From positions 1 to 64,000 of the forward strand of contig NZ_JAQWGS010000012.1 in the NCBI RefSeq assembly GCF_029238095.1: a DNA stretch of 64,000 nucleotides, in the 5' to 3' direction. The notes under the pieces were generated by a model that was given only the letters and a program-made list of their open reading frames with translations, was not told the DNA's origin and searched no databases. Made by a program: the position numbers and the translations under genes. Below are positions 47,409-56,331 of this stretch, piece by piece; the first letter of the stretch is position 1; every line of letters starts with the position of its first letter. This DNA is from Lacinutrix sp. (GTDB lineage Bacteria > Bacteroidota > Bacteroidia > Flavobacteriales > Flavobacteriaceae).

Positions 47409-48779
47409 ATGCATAAAATAGATATTGAGTTAATAGAAATGACTTTGGATATCATGAAATATGCCATTGGTAGAATTTCTGCAACAGAGCATCCTATTGG
47501 TAAACCAAAAAAATACGAAGAATTAAAAGCTTTAGTAGGAGAATCTATCACAAATAAGGGTGTTGGAGGAGAGTATGCTTTTAATTTATGGAAAGAGCAT
47601 TTAGCAAAAGCAAATGTACCAGTAGATCACCCAAGAAATTTAGCTTTTGTGCCTGCTTCACCAACACGAGCAGCAGTTATGTTCGATCTGGTTACATCTG
47701 CTTCAAGTATTCATGGAGCTTATTGGATGGAAGGCGCAGGAGGAATATTTTGCGAAAACGAAGCTATGAAATGGATTGTCTCTCTTACAGGATTACCAGA
47801 AGGTGCTTTTGGTGTGTTTACAAGTGGTGGTACAGCAGCAAATCTATCTGCCATTGTTACTGCAAGAGAATATTGGAGAGAAGATGAAACTTACAAAAGA
47901 GAAAAAGGATTAATAATTACTTCTATTGGAGCACATTCATCTATTAAAGCAATGGCCAAGGTTGCAGATGTTGATATTTTATTAGTAGAATCTGAAGAGC
48001 GCTTAACAGGAAAAGCACTCAGCGATACTATAGATAAGTTAAACTTTCACCAACGTAAGCGTTTATTTGCAGTTGTAGCAACAGGAGGAACTACAAATGC
48101 AGGAATTATTGACGATTTAGAAGGTATAGCAGATGTTTGCAAAAAAGAAAATATTTGGTTTCATGTTGATGCAGCTTATGGAGGAGGAGCTTTAGCAGCA
48201 GATTCTGTAAGGCATCTATTTAACGGAATTGAAAGATCTGATAGTATTACCATAGATCCTCACAAGTGGATGTTTTCACCTTACGATTGTGGAGCCGTTA
48301 TTTATAAAAATCCAGAACTGGCAAAAAAAGCACATTCGCAACAAGGTTCTTATTTAGATATTTTTAAGGATGAAGGTGCTCATGGTTTTAATCCAACAGA
48401 TTATCAAATTCAACTTACACGTCGTGTTCGTGGATTGCCACTATGGTTTTCACTAGCTACGCATGGTACAGATAAATATAAACAAGCAGTAGAACGAGGC
48501 ATCGAGTTGGCTCAAATTGCTGGTAAGTTAATAGAAGAAAATCCAAATGTAGAATTAGTTAGAGCGCCAAGTCTATCTTGTGTGCTTTATAGAAGAATAG
48601 GTTGGAAGCCAGAAGATTATACACACTGGACCTACGAAAACCATAAAAAAGGATTTGCTTTAGTAACACCAACCAAATGGAAAAATGGTGATACATTCGA
48701 GACCGTTTCTCGTTTTTGTTTCATTAGTCCAGATACCACAGAAAACGATATTCAAATGATTTTGGATTCGATGAATTAA
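47409..48779 (+). CDS. PLP-dependent decarboxylase / aminotransferase-fold class V-like protein
   Basis: GVFTSGGTAANLSAIVTAREYWR, IWFHVDAAYGGGAL, SITIDPHKWMFSPYDCGAV (PLP Lys). Confidence 0.92.
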   Translation: MHKIDIELIEMTLDIMKYAIGRISATEHPIGKPKKYEELKALVGESITNKGVGGEYAFNLWKEHLAKANVPVDHPRNLAFVPASPTRAAVMFDLVTSASSIHGAYWMEGAGGIFCENEAMKWIVSLTGLPEGAFGVFTSGGTAANLSAIVTAREYWREDETYKREKGLIITSIGAHSSIKAMAKVADVDILLVESEERLTGKALSDTIDKLNFHQRKRLFAVVATGGTTNAGIIDDLEGIADVCKKENIWFHVDAAYGGGALAADSVRHLFNGIERSDSITIDPHKWMFSPYDCGAVIYKNPELAKKAHSQQGSYLDIFKDEGAHGFNPTDYQIQLTRRVRGLPLWFSLATHGTDKYKQAVERGIELAQIAGKLIEENPNVELVRAPSLSCVLYRRIGWKPEDYTHWTYENHKKGFALVTPTKWKNGDTFETVSRFCFISPDTTENDIQMILDSMN

Positions 48780-48865
48780 TAACAAAATTGAACCTTTAAG
48801 TTTTCGTTAAATGGTTATTATTTTAAAATTTGTTTTGTTAAACTATTAATTAAAAAATCAATTAC

Positions 48866-48873
48866 TATTTTTG
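48866..48873 (+). promoter_or_regulatory. Bacteroidota -7 element TATTTTTG upstream of guaA
   Basis: Matches TAnnTTTG. Confidence 0.5.
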
Positions 48874-50409
48874 CACATGCAACACGATAAAGTACTTATT
48901 TTAGATTTCGGATCGCAATACACACAACTTATTGCGCGTAGAGTTAGAGAACTTAATATCTATTCCGAAATATTTCCTTTCAATAAAATTCCAGCAAATT
49001 TAAACGACTACAAAGCGGTTATTCTCTCGGGAAGTCCAATGTCTGTAAGGTCTGCCGAAGCATTTCATCCAGATTTAAAAGGTGTTAGAGGTGTAAAACC
49101 AATGCTTGCAGTTTGTTATGGTGCGCAATATTTAGCTCATTTTTCAGGAGGAGAAGTAGCAGAATCTAACACAAGAGAATATGGTCGTGCTAACTTAAGT
49201 TTTGTAGAAGAGGATGCTTTTTTAAAAGGTATTTCTTCAGGAAGTCAAGTCTGGATGAGCCATAGCGATACTATTAAAAACTTACCAACAAACGGCAAGC
49301 TTTTAGCAAGTACACACGATGTTAAAAATGCAGCTTATAAAATAGAAGGTGAAACCACTTACGCCATACAATTTCATCCAGAAGTATATCACAGTACAGA
49401 TGGAAAACAATTACTAGAAAACTTTTTAATAGGTATTGCAAATGTTAATCCAGACTGGACACCAAATGCATTTGTGGGTGAAACCGTTGAAGATTTACAA
49501 AAGCAAATAGGAAACGATAAAGTAGTTCTTGGATTGTCTGGTGGAGTTGATTCTTCTGTTGCAGCCATGTTATTACACAAAGCCATTGGTAAAAACCTTT
49601 ATTGTATTTTCGTTAACAACGGTTTATTGCGTAAAAACGAATTTACAGATGTATTAGAACAATATAAAGGCATGGGATTAAACGTAAAAGGCGTAGATGC
49701 TTCGGCACGCTTTTTGGAAGCACTTGCAGGAAAGAGTGATCCAGAAGAAAAACGTAAAGCCATAGGTCGTGTATTTATAGAAGTTTTTGATGATGAAGCA
49801 CATGAAATAGAAGATGTAACCTATTTAGCACAAGGCACCATATATCCAGACGTTATAGAAAGTGTAAGTGCAACAGGAGGACCAAGTGCGACTATAAAAA
49901 GTCATCATAATGTTGGTGGACTACCAGATTTTATGAAACTTAAAATTGTAGAGCCATTAAAAGCCTTGTTTAAAGATGAGGTGCGTCGCGTAGGCGCATC
50001 TATGGACATGGATCCAACGCTTTTAGGTCGTCATCCTTTTCCTGGACCAGGTTTGGCTATTAGAATTTTGGGCGATATTACTCTAGAAAAAGTGCGTATT
50101 TTGCAAGAAGTCGATGCTGTTTTTATTAATGGATTAAGAGACGCTGGATTGTACGATAAAGTTTGGCAAGCAGGTGCTATTTTATTACCTGTAAATAGTG
50201 TAGGAGTTATGGGAGACGAGCGTACATATGAAAAATGTGTTGCACTTAGAGCAGTAGAAAGTACAGATGGTATGACTGCAGATTGGGTAAATTTACCATA
50301 CGAATTTCTGCAAAAAACAAGTAACGACATAATAAACAAAGTAAAAGGCGTTAATAGAGTGGTGTACGATATTAGTAGTAAACCTCCAGCAACAATAGAA
50401 TGGGAATAA
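48871..50409 (+). CDS. guaA: GMP synthase (glutamine-hydrolysing); [12 protein letters not shown] at 48877 is the likely start
   Basis: [66 protein letters not shown]. Confidence 0.98.
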   Translation: MHMQHDKVLILDFGSQYTQLIARRVRELNIYSEIFPFNKIPANLNDYKAVILSGSPMSVRSAEAFHPDLKGVRGVKPMLAVCYGAQYLAHFSGGEVAESNTREYGRANLSFVEEDAFLKGISSGSQVWMSHSDTIKNLPTNGKLLASTHDVKNAAYKIEGETTYAIQFHPEVYHSTDGKQLLENFLIGIANVNPDWTPNAFVGETVEDLQKQIGNDKVVLGLSGGVDSSVAAMLLHKAIGKNLYCIFVNNGLLRKNEFTDVLEQYKGMGLNVKGVDASARFLEALAGKSDPEEKRKAIGRVFIEVFDDEAHEIEDVTYLAQGTIYPDVIESVSATGGPSATIKSHHNVGGLPDFMKLKIVEPLKALFKDEVRRVGASMDMDPTLLGRHPFPGPGLAIRILGDITLEKVRILQEVDAVFINGLRDAGLYDKVWQAGAILLPVNSVGVMGDERTYEKCVALRAVESTDGMTADWVNLPYEFLQKTSNDIINKVKGVNRVVYDISSKPPATIEWE

Positions 50410-50413
50410 AGTT

Positions 50414-50460
50414 GTTATTTCGAGTGATTTGAGAAGAACAAGCAAATAGTATCGAGAAGT
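50414..50460. repeat. candidate dispersed intergenic repeat (family 2, copy 2)
   Basis: GTTATTTCGAGTGATTTGAGAAGAACAAGCAAATAGTATCGAGAAGT. Confidence 0.5.
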
Positions 50461-50561
50461 AACCGATTTTATAAATAATATTAATAATTATGGCGTTTCA
50501 GTTTGTTAATACCTATAAGGTTTTTAGAAGTCTTTCAGGATTACAAAAAGTCATGTTTTTT

Positions 50562-50620
50562 GTTATATCTTTTTTTGCCATACATGGAAAAAAAAGATAC
50601 CATTACAACCGCTAACGCAA
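50562..50620. repeat. candidate dispersed intergenic repeat (family 1, copy 2) with hairpin
   Basis: GTTATATCTTTTTTTGCCATACATGGAAAAAAAAGATACCATTACAACCGCTAACGCAA. Confidence 0.55.
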
Positions 50621-50641
50621 CTTATTACGTACAATATACAT

Positions 50642-52618
50642 ATGAAGAAAATAATATACATCTTAAGCCTGTTTATACTATTGGCTTGTGGCTCTGCAAA
50701 CGCACAGAAGTACAATACACATCGAGTTAAATCTGGAGAAACAATAGAAAGTATTGCTAAAAAACACAAGGTATCTGCTTCAGATATTTATAAACTCAAT
50801 CCAGATTCTAGAAAAAAAATAAATGTTAATTCCATTTTAATTATTCCAAAGGCAGGCAGTGTAGCTTCTACCAAAACAACTGTAACATCAGAAAAGGAAA
50901 AAGTTGTTGAGAATGTATTCGATAGGTACCAAAAACACAAAACAAAACGTAAAGAGACACTATATAGTATTTCTAAAAAGTATGATGTAGACATTGAAGA
51001 CATAAAAAAACACAATAAGTTCTTATATGCAAATAACCTAAGAAAAGGAGATAAACTACAAATACCTATTTATAAAAAAATCACCTACGTTACTGTCCCA
51101 GAAGTAGTTGTTGCAGAAAACACAACTTATGTTGTACAACCAAAAGAAGGAAAATGGAGAATAGCTTATAAATATGGTATTACAGTTCAAGAGCTAGAAG
51201 CATTAAATCCTAACATGCCAAATATATTACAGCCAGGTCAAACTATTAATGTACCAAATTTAGAAACAGATAAAGTTAAGACTATAGAGGCAGAGTATAG
51301 TTACTATAAAGTGTTGCCAAAAGAAGGATTCTATAGGCTAAAAGTTAAATTAGGTATAGAACAAGCAGATTTAGAACGTTTAAACCCAGAATTAACAACT
51401 ACTGGTTTAAAAGAAGGTATGATTTTAAAAGTGCCTTTAGATACCTCAGTTAATACTATAGAATTTGAAATAACCTCAAGCGATACGATTAGTAAGAATT
51501 TAGATTTTGTTAATTTATCTAATAAAGTAACAGATTACAATGTTAAAAACATTGCACTAATGTTGCCTTTTACGCTTAATAAAATAAATACAGATTCTAT
51601 TTACGACACAAAGAATAAAATTAAAAACGATAGAACCTTAGCGATTACTTTAGATTTCTACACAGGAACTTTAGTGGCTTTCGATTCTCTTAAAAAATTA
51701 GGAATCAATTTAAAAGTCGATGTTTACGATACGCAAAATAGACTAAGCGAGGTTAATACCATTGTTAGAAGAAACGATTTTTCTGCAACTCACGCTTTTA
51801 TAGGTCCATTACTATCTGGGAATTTTAATGCAGTTGCTAGTGCTTTAGAAAGCGATAATGTGCCTATAATTTCACCAATAGTTAAAACTGTTAATTTAGG
51901 GCCAAATGTGTTTCAATCAAGACCAAACGATGACAATTTAAAAGCTAAAATTGTAGATTATTTTAAAGCAGATTCAACAGCTCAAATTGTTGTGATTTCA
52001 GATCGAAATAATAAAGCAACAAGTACGATGCTTAAAGGTAGGTTTACCAATGCTAAATTAGTAAGTTCACGACTAGACAAGAAAACTCAAAAAGACGCAT
52101 ATTACATTGTAGAGCAGGATTTAATAGATGTTATTAAACCAGGTAATAATGTAGTGTTTTTAGAAACAGATAATGCAGGATTTGTATCTAACGTAACAAG
52201 TATACTTAATGGATTGCAAATAGAAGGTACTAAAATAACCTTAACCACTACAAACCAAAATAATGCTTTTGAGGATGATGAGGTTTCTAATTACCACTTA
52301 TCTAATTTACATTTTACATATCCTTCAATTAATAAAATTCTAAATTCAGAATCAAGTAATTCATTTGTAGAACAATACAAAAAGCTATACAACACTTCTC
52401 CTAATGCATACGCTATTCGTGGTTTTGATATAACTATGGACGTGGTATTACGTTTGGTAACGTCTCAAAATTTATTTGAGTCTGTAGACTATTCACCATC
52501 CACCTCTTATATCGAGAATAAGTTTTCATATAAAAAGAAGCCATTTGGAGGTTTCTACAACGAAAGTGTTTACTTAGTGCAATATAACGCATTAGAAATC
52601 GAAGAGATTAAGCAATAA
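50642..52618 (+). CDS. LysM-repeat protein fused to a periplasmic-binding-protein-like (type 1) domain
   Basis: About four LysM-like repeats (YNTHRVKSGETIESIAKKHKVSASDIYKLNP...) then NIALMLPFTLNK...FIGPLLSGNFNAVASALESDNVPIISPI. Confidence 0.9.
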   Translation: MKKIIYILSLFILLACGSANAQKYNTHRVKSGETIESIAKKHKVSASDIYKLNPDSRKKINVNSILIIPKAGSVASTKTTVTSEKEKVVENVFDRYQKHKTKRKETLYSISKKYDVDIEDIKKHNKFLYANNLRKGDKLQIPIYKKITYVTVPEVVVAENTTYVVQPKEGKWRIAYKYGITVQELEALNPNMPNILQPGQTINVPNLETDKVKTIEAEYSYYKVLPKEGFYRLKVKLGIEQADLERLNPELTTTGLKEGMILKVPLDTSVNTIEFEITSSDTISKNLDFVNLSNKVTDYNVKNIALMLPFTLNKINTDSIYDTKNKIKNDRTLAITLDFYTGTLVAFDSLKKLGINLKVDVYDTQNRLSEVNTIVRRNDFSATHAFIGPLLSGNFNAVASALESDNVPIISPIVKTVNLGPNVFQSRPNDDNLKAKIVDYFKADSTAQIVVISDRNNKATSTMLKGRFTNAKLVSSRLDKKTQKDAYYIVEQDLIDVIKPGNNVVFLETDNAGFVSNVTSILNGLQIEGTKITLTTTNQNNAFEDDEVSNYHLSNLHFTYPSINKILNSESSNSFVEQYKKLYNTSPNAYAIRGFDITMDVVLRLVTSQNLFESVDYSPSTSYIENKFSYKKKPFGGFYNESVYLVQYNALEIEEIKQ

Positions 52619-52649
52619 GCAATGTAGATGTTTCGTTTCAATAAACAAA

Positions 52650-53210
52650 ATGAAACACAATTTTACTATGACTACTTTTTTTATAATTATTAGTTTTTTG
52701 TTGTATTTTCAAAGTAGTGATACTAAAGAAATTTCATGGCATGAAAACCATAAACTAAAGTGGACTGATTTTAAAGGTAAGCCAGATGAAAATTCTAATG
52801 CAGCTGCTATAACAGCTTCTGGAATAACCTTTAGCTATTCTATACAAAAAACCAGTTCTCAAGTTGTTACTAGTTTTAAAACTAAGGTTTTTGCACATTT
52901 TTATCCTGAAGAGTCTTGGTGTAAAAAAAACCTAATAGACAACCATATTTTAACACACGAACAGTTTCATTTTAATATTACAGAATTACATGTCAGGTAT
53001 TTTCGAGAGAAAATTGCAACATTAAGCGTGAGTAACGCTATTGAAAAGGAACTAACAAAAGCTCATAAAAAAGCGAATAACGACCTAGAAGCCATGCAAC
53101 ACCTTTACGATACAGAAACCAACTATTCTATAGATAGAGAAGGACAGCAAAAATGGAATGCTTTAGTAAACAAAGAATTAAAACGATTAGAGAAATATAA
53201 ATCTAACTAA
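52650..53210 (+). CDS. DUF922-like protein, secreted
   Basis: ISWHENHKLKWTDFKGKPDENSNAAAITASGITFSYSI...NHILTHEQFHFNITELHVR. Confidence 0.82.
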   Translation: MKHNFTMTTFFIIISFLLYFQSSDTKEISWHENHKLKWTDFKGKPDENSNAAAITASGITFSYSIQKTSSQVVTSFKTKVFAHFYPEESWCKKNLIDNHILTHEQFHFNITELHVRYFREKIATLSVSNAIEKELTKAHKKANNDLEAMQHLYDTETNYSIDREGQQKWNALVNKELKRLEKYKSN

Positions 53211-53446
53211 TGCAACTACAGCCAGATAAAACGTTTCTAATTAAATTAGCACATACAAAAATGCCTTATGGTAAATACGAAGGTAGATACCTAATAGACT
53301 TACCAGAATATTATATTGTTTGGTATCACAACAAAGGATTCCCAAAAGGAAAACTAGGAGACATGCTAGAAACCGTTTATACGCTTAAATTAAATGGCTT
53401 AGAAGAATTGGTAAGGAATATACAACGTAATTTTTCTAAGTTGTAA
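53210..53446 (+). CDS. DUF3820 family protein
   Basis: MPYGKYEGRYLIDLPEYYIVWYHNKGFPKGKLGDMLE; start overlaps previous stop. Confidence 0.88.
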   Translation: MQLQPDKTFLIKLAHTKMPYGKYEGRYLIDLPEYYIVWYHNKGFPKGKLGDMLETVYTLKLNGLEELVRNIQRNFSKL

Positions 53447-53588
53447 AAGCTGGATTCAAGTTTTATTTAACGTTCTTATACATGAAAAGTAGTTTTGGAT
53501 TTAGAAATTCCCTTACTGTTTAACCGTGAGACATCTTTTATTTTTAGGTTTTTTATAAATCTGCAAGCATTGAAAAATATATATTGCT

Positions 53589-54635
53589 TTAAGCGTTGGC
53601 TTTTCCATAATACTTTTTTCGCAACCAAAAGGAAACTCGAACCAATAAAATCAGCGCTGGAACTTCTACTAAAGGACCAATAACTCCTGCAAATGCTTGT
53701 CCTGAATTTAATCCAAAAACTGCAATAGCAACTGCAATTGCTAATTCAAAATTATTTCCAGCAGCTGTAAATGCAACCGAAGCGGTTTTGTCATATTCTG
53801 CTCCAGATGCTTTGGTAAAGAAAAATCCAATGATAAACATTAGCGTAAAATAAATAAGTAAAGGAATTGCAATAATTACAACATCCATTGGGATTTCTAC
53901 AATCAATTCTCCTTTAAGTGAGAACATAACTACGATTGTAAACAAAAGCGCTATTAAAGTTATTGGCGAAATTGCCGGAATAAATGTATTGGTGTACCAA
54001 TCCTCACCTTTCAATTTAACTAAAATTAATCTGCTTAAAATTCCCATCACGAAAGGAATACCTAAATAAATAGCAACACTTTCTGCAATTGTTCCGATTG
54101 AAATATCTACAATTGCTCCTTCAAAACCAAAATAGGGCGGAAGAACTGTAATAAAAAGCCAAGCATAAAAACTGTAAGCAAATACTTGAAAAACACTATT
54201 TAATGCAACTAAACCTGCTCCATATTCACTACTTCCTTCTGCAAGGTCGTTCCAAACCAAGACCATTGCAATACAACGAGCTAAACCAATTAGAATTAGT
54301 CCGACCATATATTCGGGATAATCACGTAAAAATGTAATTGCCAAAACAAACATTAAAACGGGACCAATTACCCAATTTAGAATAAGTGAAATAGAAAGGG
54401 TTTTTGTGTTTCTAAAAACCTTTGGTAACAAAGCATAATTAACCTTTGCCAAAGGTGGATACATCATTAAAATTAAACCAATCGCAATCGGAATATTGGT
54501 TGTTCCACTACTAAATGAGTTTATAATGTTTGGAAAAGATGGAATAAAATATCCAAGTCCAACTCCAATTGCCATTGCGACAAATATCCAAAGTGTTAGA
54601 TTTCTGTCAAGAAAACTTAATTTTTTTGAAGCCAT
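53589..54635 (-). CDS. ACR3-family arsenite efflux transporter
   Basis: [27 protein letters not shown]...[36 protein letters not shown]-type motif. Confidence 0.95.
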   Translation of the reverse strand: MASKKLSFLDRNLTLWIFVAMAIGVGLGYFIPSFPNIINSFSSGTTNIPIAIGLILMMYPPLAKVNYALLPKVFRNTKTLSISLILNWVIGPVLMFVLAITFLRDYPEYMVGLILIGLARCIAMVLVWNDLAEGSSEYGAGLVALNSVFQVFAYSFYAWLFITVLPPYFGFEGAIVDISIGTIAESVAIYLGIPFVMGILSRLILVKLKGEDWYTNTFIPAISPITLIALLFTIVVMFSLKGELIVEIPMDVVIIAIPLLIYFTLMFIIGFFFTKASGAEYDKTASVAFTAAGNNFELAIAVAIAVFGLNSGQAFAGVIGPLVEVPALILLVRVSFWLRKKYYGKANA

Positions 54636-54638
54636 TTT

Positions 54639-55271
54639 TTATGAATTTATTTGAGAGAAAACGTAAAATAACTCTGTTGCTATTTGTAGACTTCTTTCAT
54701 TGTATTTTTCTGCTTGCTGTGGTGTATTGTCAAATGCTTTTGGGTCTTCAAAAGTTATTGGAATACGTTTTTTTGCACCAGGAACAAATGGACAAGCTTC
54801 ATTTGCTGAATCGCAAGTCATAATCGCTACAAATTCAGATTTTGGATTAAAATCGTCATCTAACTTTTTTGAAAATCCGATAATAGGATGCTCATTGTCG
54901 GCATATTTAATGCTGTAAATTGGGTTCTCGTTTTTTGAAATGGTGTTTATTTGAAATCCAGAATTTTGCAAAGTTTCTGCAACCATTGGAAAAAGAGCGG
55001 TACTTTCCGTGCCACCTGAATAACAAAACACATTTTTAATATTGAAATAATTTGCCATTGTTTGTGCCCAAACTTGCGATAAATGACTTCTTCTCGAATT
55101 ATGAGTACAAATGAAATTGATACGAATTTCTTGATTTCCGGAAACCTTTGACTGAATAAAATCAGTTAGTGGTTGTAAAACTGTTTTACGTTCACTTGAT
55201 ATAGTTTCTGTATTTAATGATTTGATTAAATCTTCTATTTTTAAAAATAGGGTTGGTTTTGTTGTTATCAT
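54639..55271 (-). CDS. low-molecular-weight phosphatase-type arsenate reductase-like protein
   Basis: INFICTHNSRRSHLSQVWAQTMANYFNIKNVFCYSGGTESTALFPMV; MTCDSANEACPFVPGA. Confidence 0.9.
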   Translation of the reverse strand: MITTKPTLFLKIEDLIKSLNTETISSERKTVLQPLTDFIQSKVSGNQEIRINFICTHNSRRSHLSQVWAQTMANYFNIKNVFCYSGGTESTALFPMVAETLQNSGFQINTISKNENPIYSIKYADNEHPIIGFSKKLDDDFNPKSEFVAIMTCDSANEACPFVPGAKKRIPITFEDPKAFDNTPQQAEKYNERSLQIATELFYVFSQINS

Positions 55272-55294
55272 TTTTTTTAAAATTTAAATTGGTT

Positions 55295-55762
55295 TTAGCA
55301 ACAGTTTCCATCTGGTGAACAGCAAGGTTCATCATTTAAATTAGATAATTTTACTTTTGTCTTTTCTACTGGAATTCCGCAATTGTCTTTTGCTAGACAA
55401 TCGGTTTGTTTGTTAGTTAGCAAGAAGTTTTTGCCGTCAAAGTCTAGTCCAAATTTACCAATGGTATCTGCTTGATATTCTACTTCGATTTCTAAATCGG
55501 CTATTTTTAAGATTTTTTCCGAAAGTTCAATGATATTCAACAGCTTTTCGGGATGTAATCTGTGGTCGTAGTCGTTTGCATTCCAAAGTTGGAAGTTTAC
55601 AACATCTTCTTTCCTTTCTGTTCCGCCACAATCGATAAAATGTTTTGTGATTTTACCAACTTCTGTAACGTGAAAGTGATTTGGAATTAATTCTCCGTTT
55701 GGTAATTGAAAACCTATAGTTTCCACTTCTCTTAATACTGATTTTGCTTGTGATAATTTCAT
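55295..55762 (-). CDS. DUF6428-like protein of ars operons, C-terminal Cys-rich tail
   Basis: IPNHFHVTEVGKITKHFIDCGGTERKEDVVNFQLWNANDYDHRLHPEKL...DEPCCSPDGNCC. Confidence 0.8.
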   Translation of the reverse strand: MKLSQAKSVLREVETIGFQLPNGELIPNHFHVTEVGKITKHFIDCGGTERKEDVVNFQLWNANDYDHRLHPEKLLNIIELSEKILKIADLEIEVEYQADTIGKFGLDFDGKNFLLTNKQTDCLAKDNCGIPVEKTKVKLSNLNDEPCCSPDGNCC

Positions 55763-55774
55763 AACTCTATTTGT

Positions 55775-55797
55775 TTATTGCGATTATACGATTAATT
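55775..55797. promoter_or_regulatory. candidate ArsR operator 2 (TTTATTGCGATTATACGATTAAT)
   Basis: 19/23 identical to the site upstream of arsR. Confidence 0.5.
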
Positions 55798-55810
55798 GAT
55801 TCAAATTTTT

Positions 55811-56143
55811 TTAACAGCAATCTTGGCTTTTGCTTAAGTCTTGGTTTAGAAATTCGGTCATTATAGTTTTCATTACTGTCCAGTTTTCTTTGTGAATACA
55901 GTAACAAACACTCGTTCCTTCTACATTTCCTTTTATTAAGCCTAAATGTTTTAGTTCTTTTAAATGTTGTGATATTGTAGGTTGAGCTAATCCAATTTCG
56001 TTTACCAAATCTCCACAAACACAAGAGTTAATTTTAAACAAATGTTGTAAAATCGCTACTCTCGCAGGATGCCCGAAAACTTTTGCAAAAAGAGAAATTT
56101 CATTTTGTTGATCGGTAAATATTTCGGTTTTTGTTAATCCCAT
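55811..56143 (-). CDS. arsR: ArsR-family metalloregulator
   Basis: FGHPARVAILQHLFKINSCVCGDLVNEIGLAQPTISQHLKELKHLGLIKGNVEGTSVCYC; CVC metal-site-like motif. Confidence 0.93.
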   Translation of the reverse strand: MGLTKTEIFTDQQNEISLFAKVFGHPARVAILQHLFKINSCVCGDLVNEIGLAQPTISQHLKELKHLGLIKGNVEGTSVCYCIHKENWTVMKTIMTEFLNQDLSKSQDCC

Positions 56144-56159
56144 TTTCAGTAAATATTAA

Positions 56160-56182
56160 TTTATTGCAATATTACGATAAAT
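56160..56182. promoter_or_regulatory. candidate ArsR operator 1 (TTTATTGCAATATTACGATAAAT)
   Basis: Imperfect palindrome ATTGCAAT|ATTACGAT 17-45 bp upstream of the arsR start. Confidence 0.55.
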
Positions 56183-56331
56183 ATTTGAGAGTTCAAATTT
56201 TTTTGACTTTGTATAATAGAACTCACAAATAAGTTGGCTTAATTTTTTAACAAAGTCAAGTATACTTTAATTAAATCAAAAATTTAAAAACAAATAAAGT
56301 AATAATTTGTTGTAAAATGGCGTATTTTAAT

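Noticed and set aside
47588-47887. 99-aa + strand ORF
   Set aside because: Out-of-frame ORF inside the PLP-dependent decarboxylase gene.
50503-50730. 75-aa + strand ORF (and antisense 50563-50769)
   Set aside because: Runs through the repeat hairpin and overlaps the LysM gene start in another frame; biased composition, no family resemblance.
53495-53683. 62-aa + strand ORF between DUF3820 and ACR3
   Set aside because: Overlaps the ACR3 C-terminus antisense; no convincing homology.
55767-56024. 85-aa minus-strand ORF
   Set aside because: Alternative frame of arsR; Lys/Arg/Asn-rich shadow translation.
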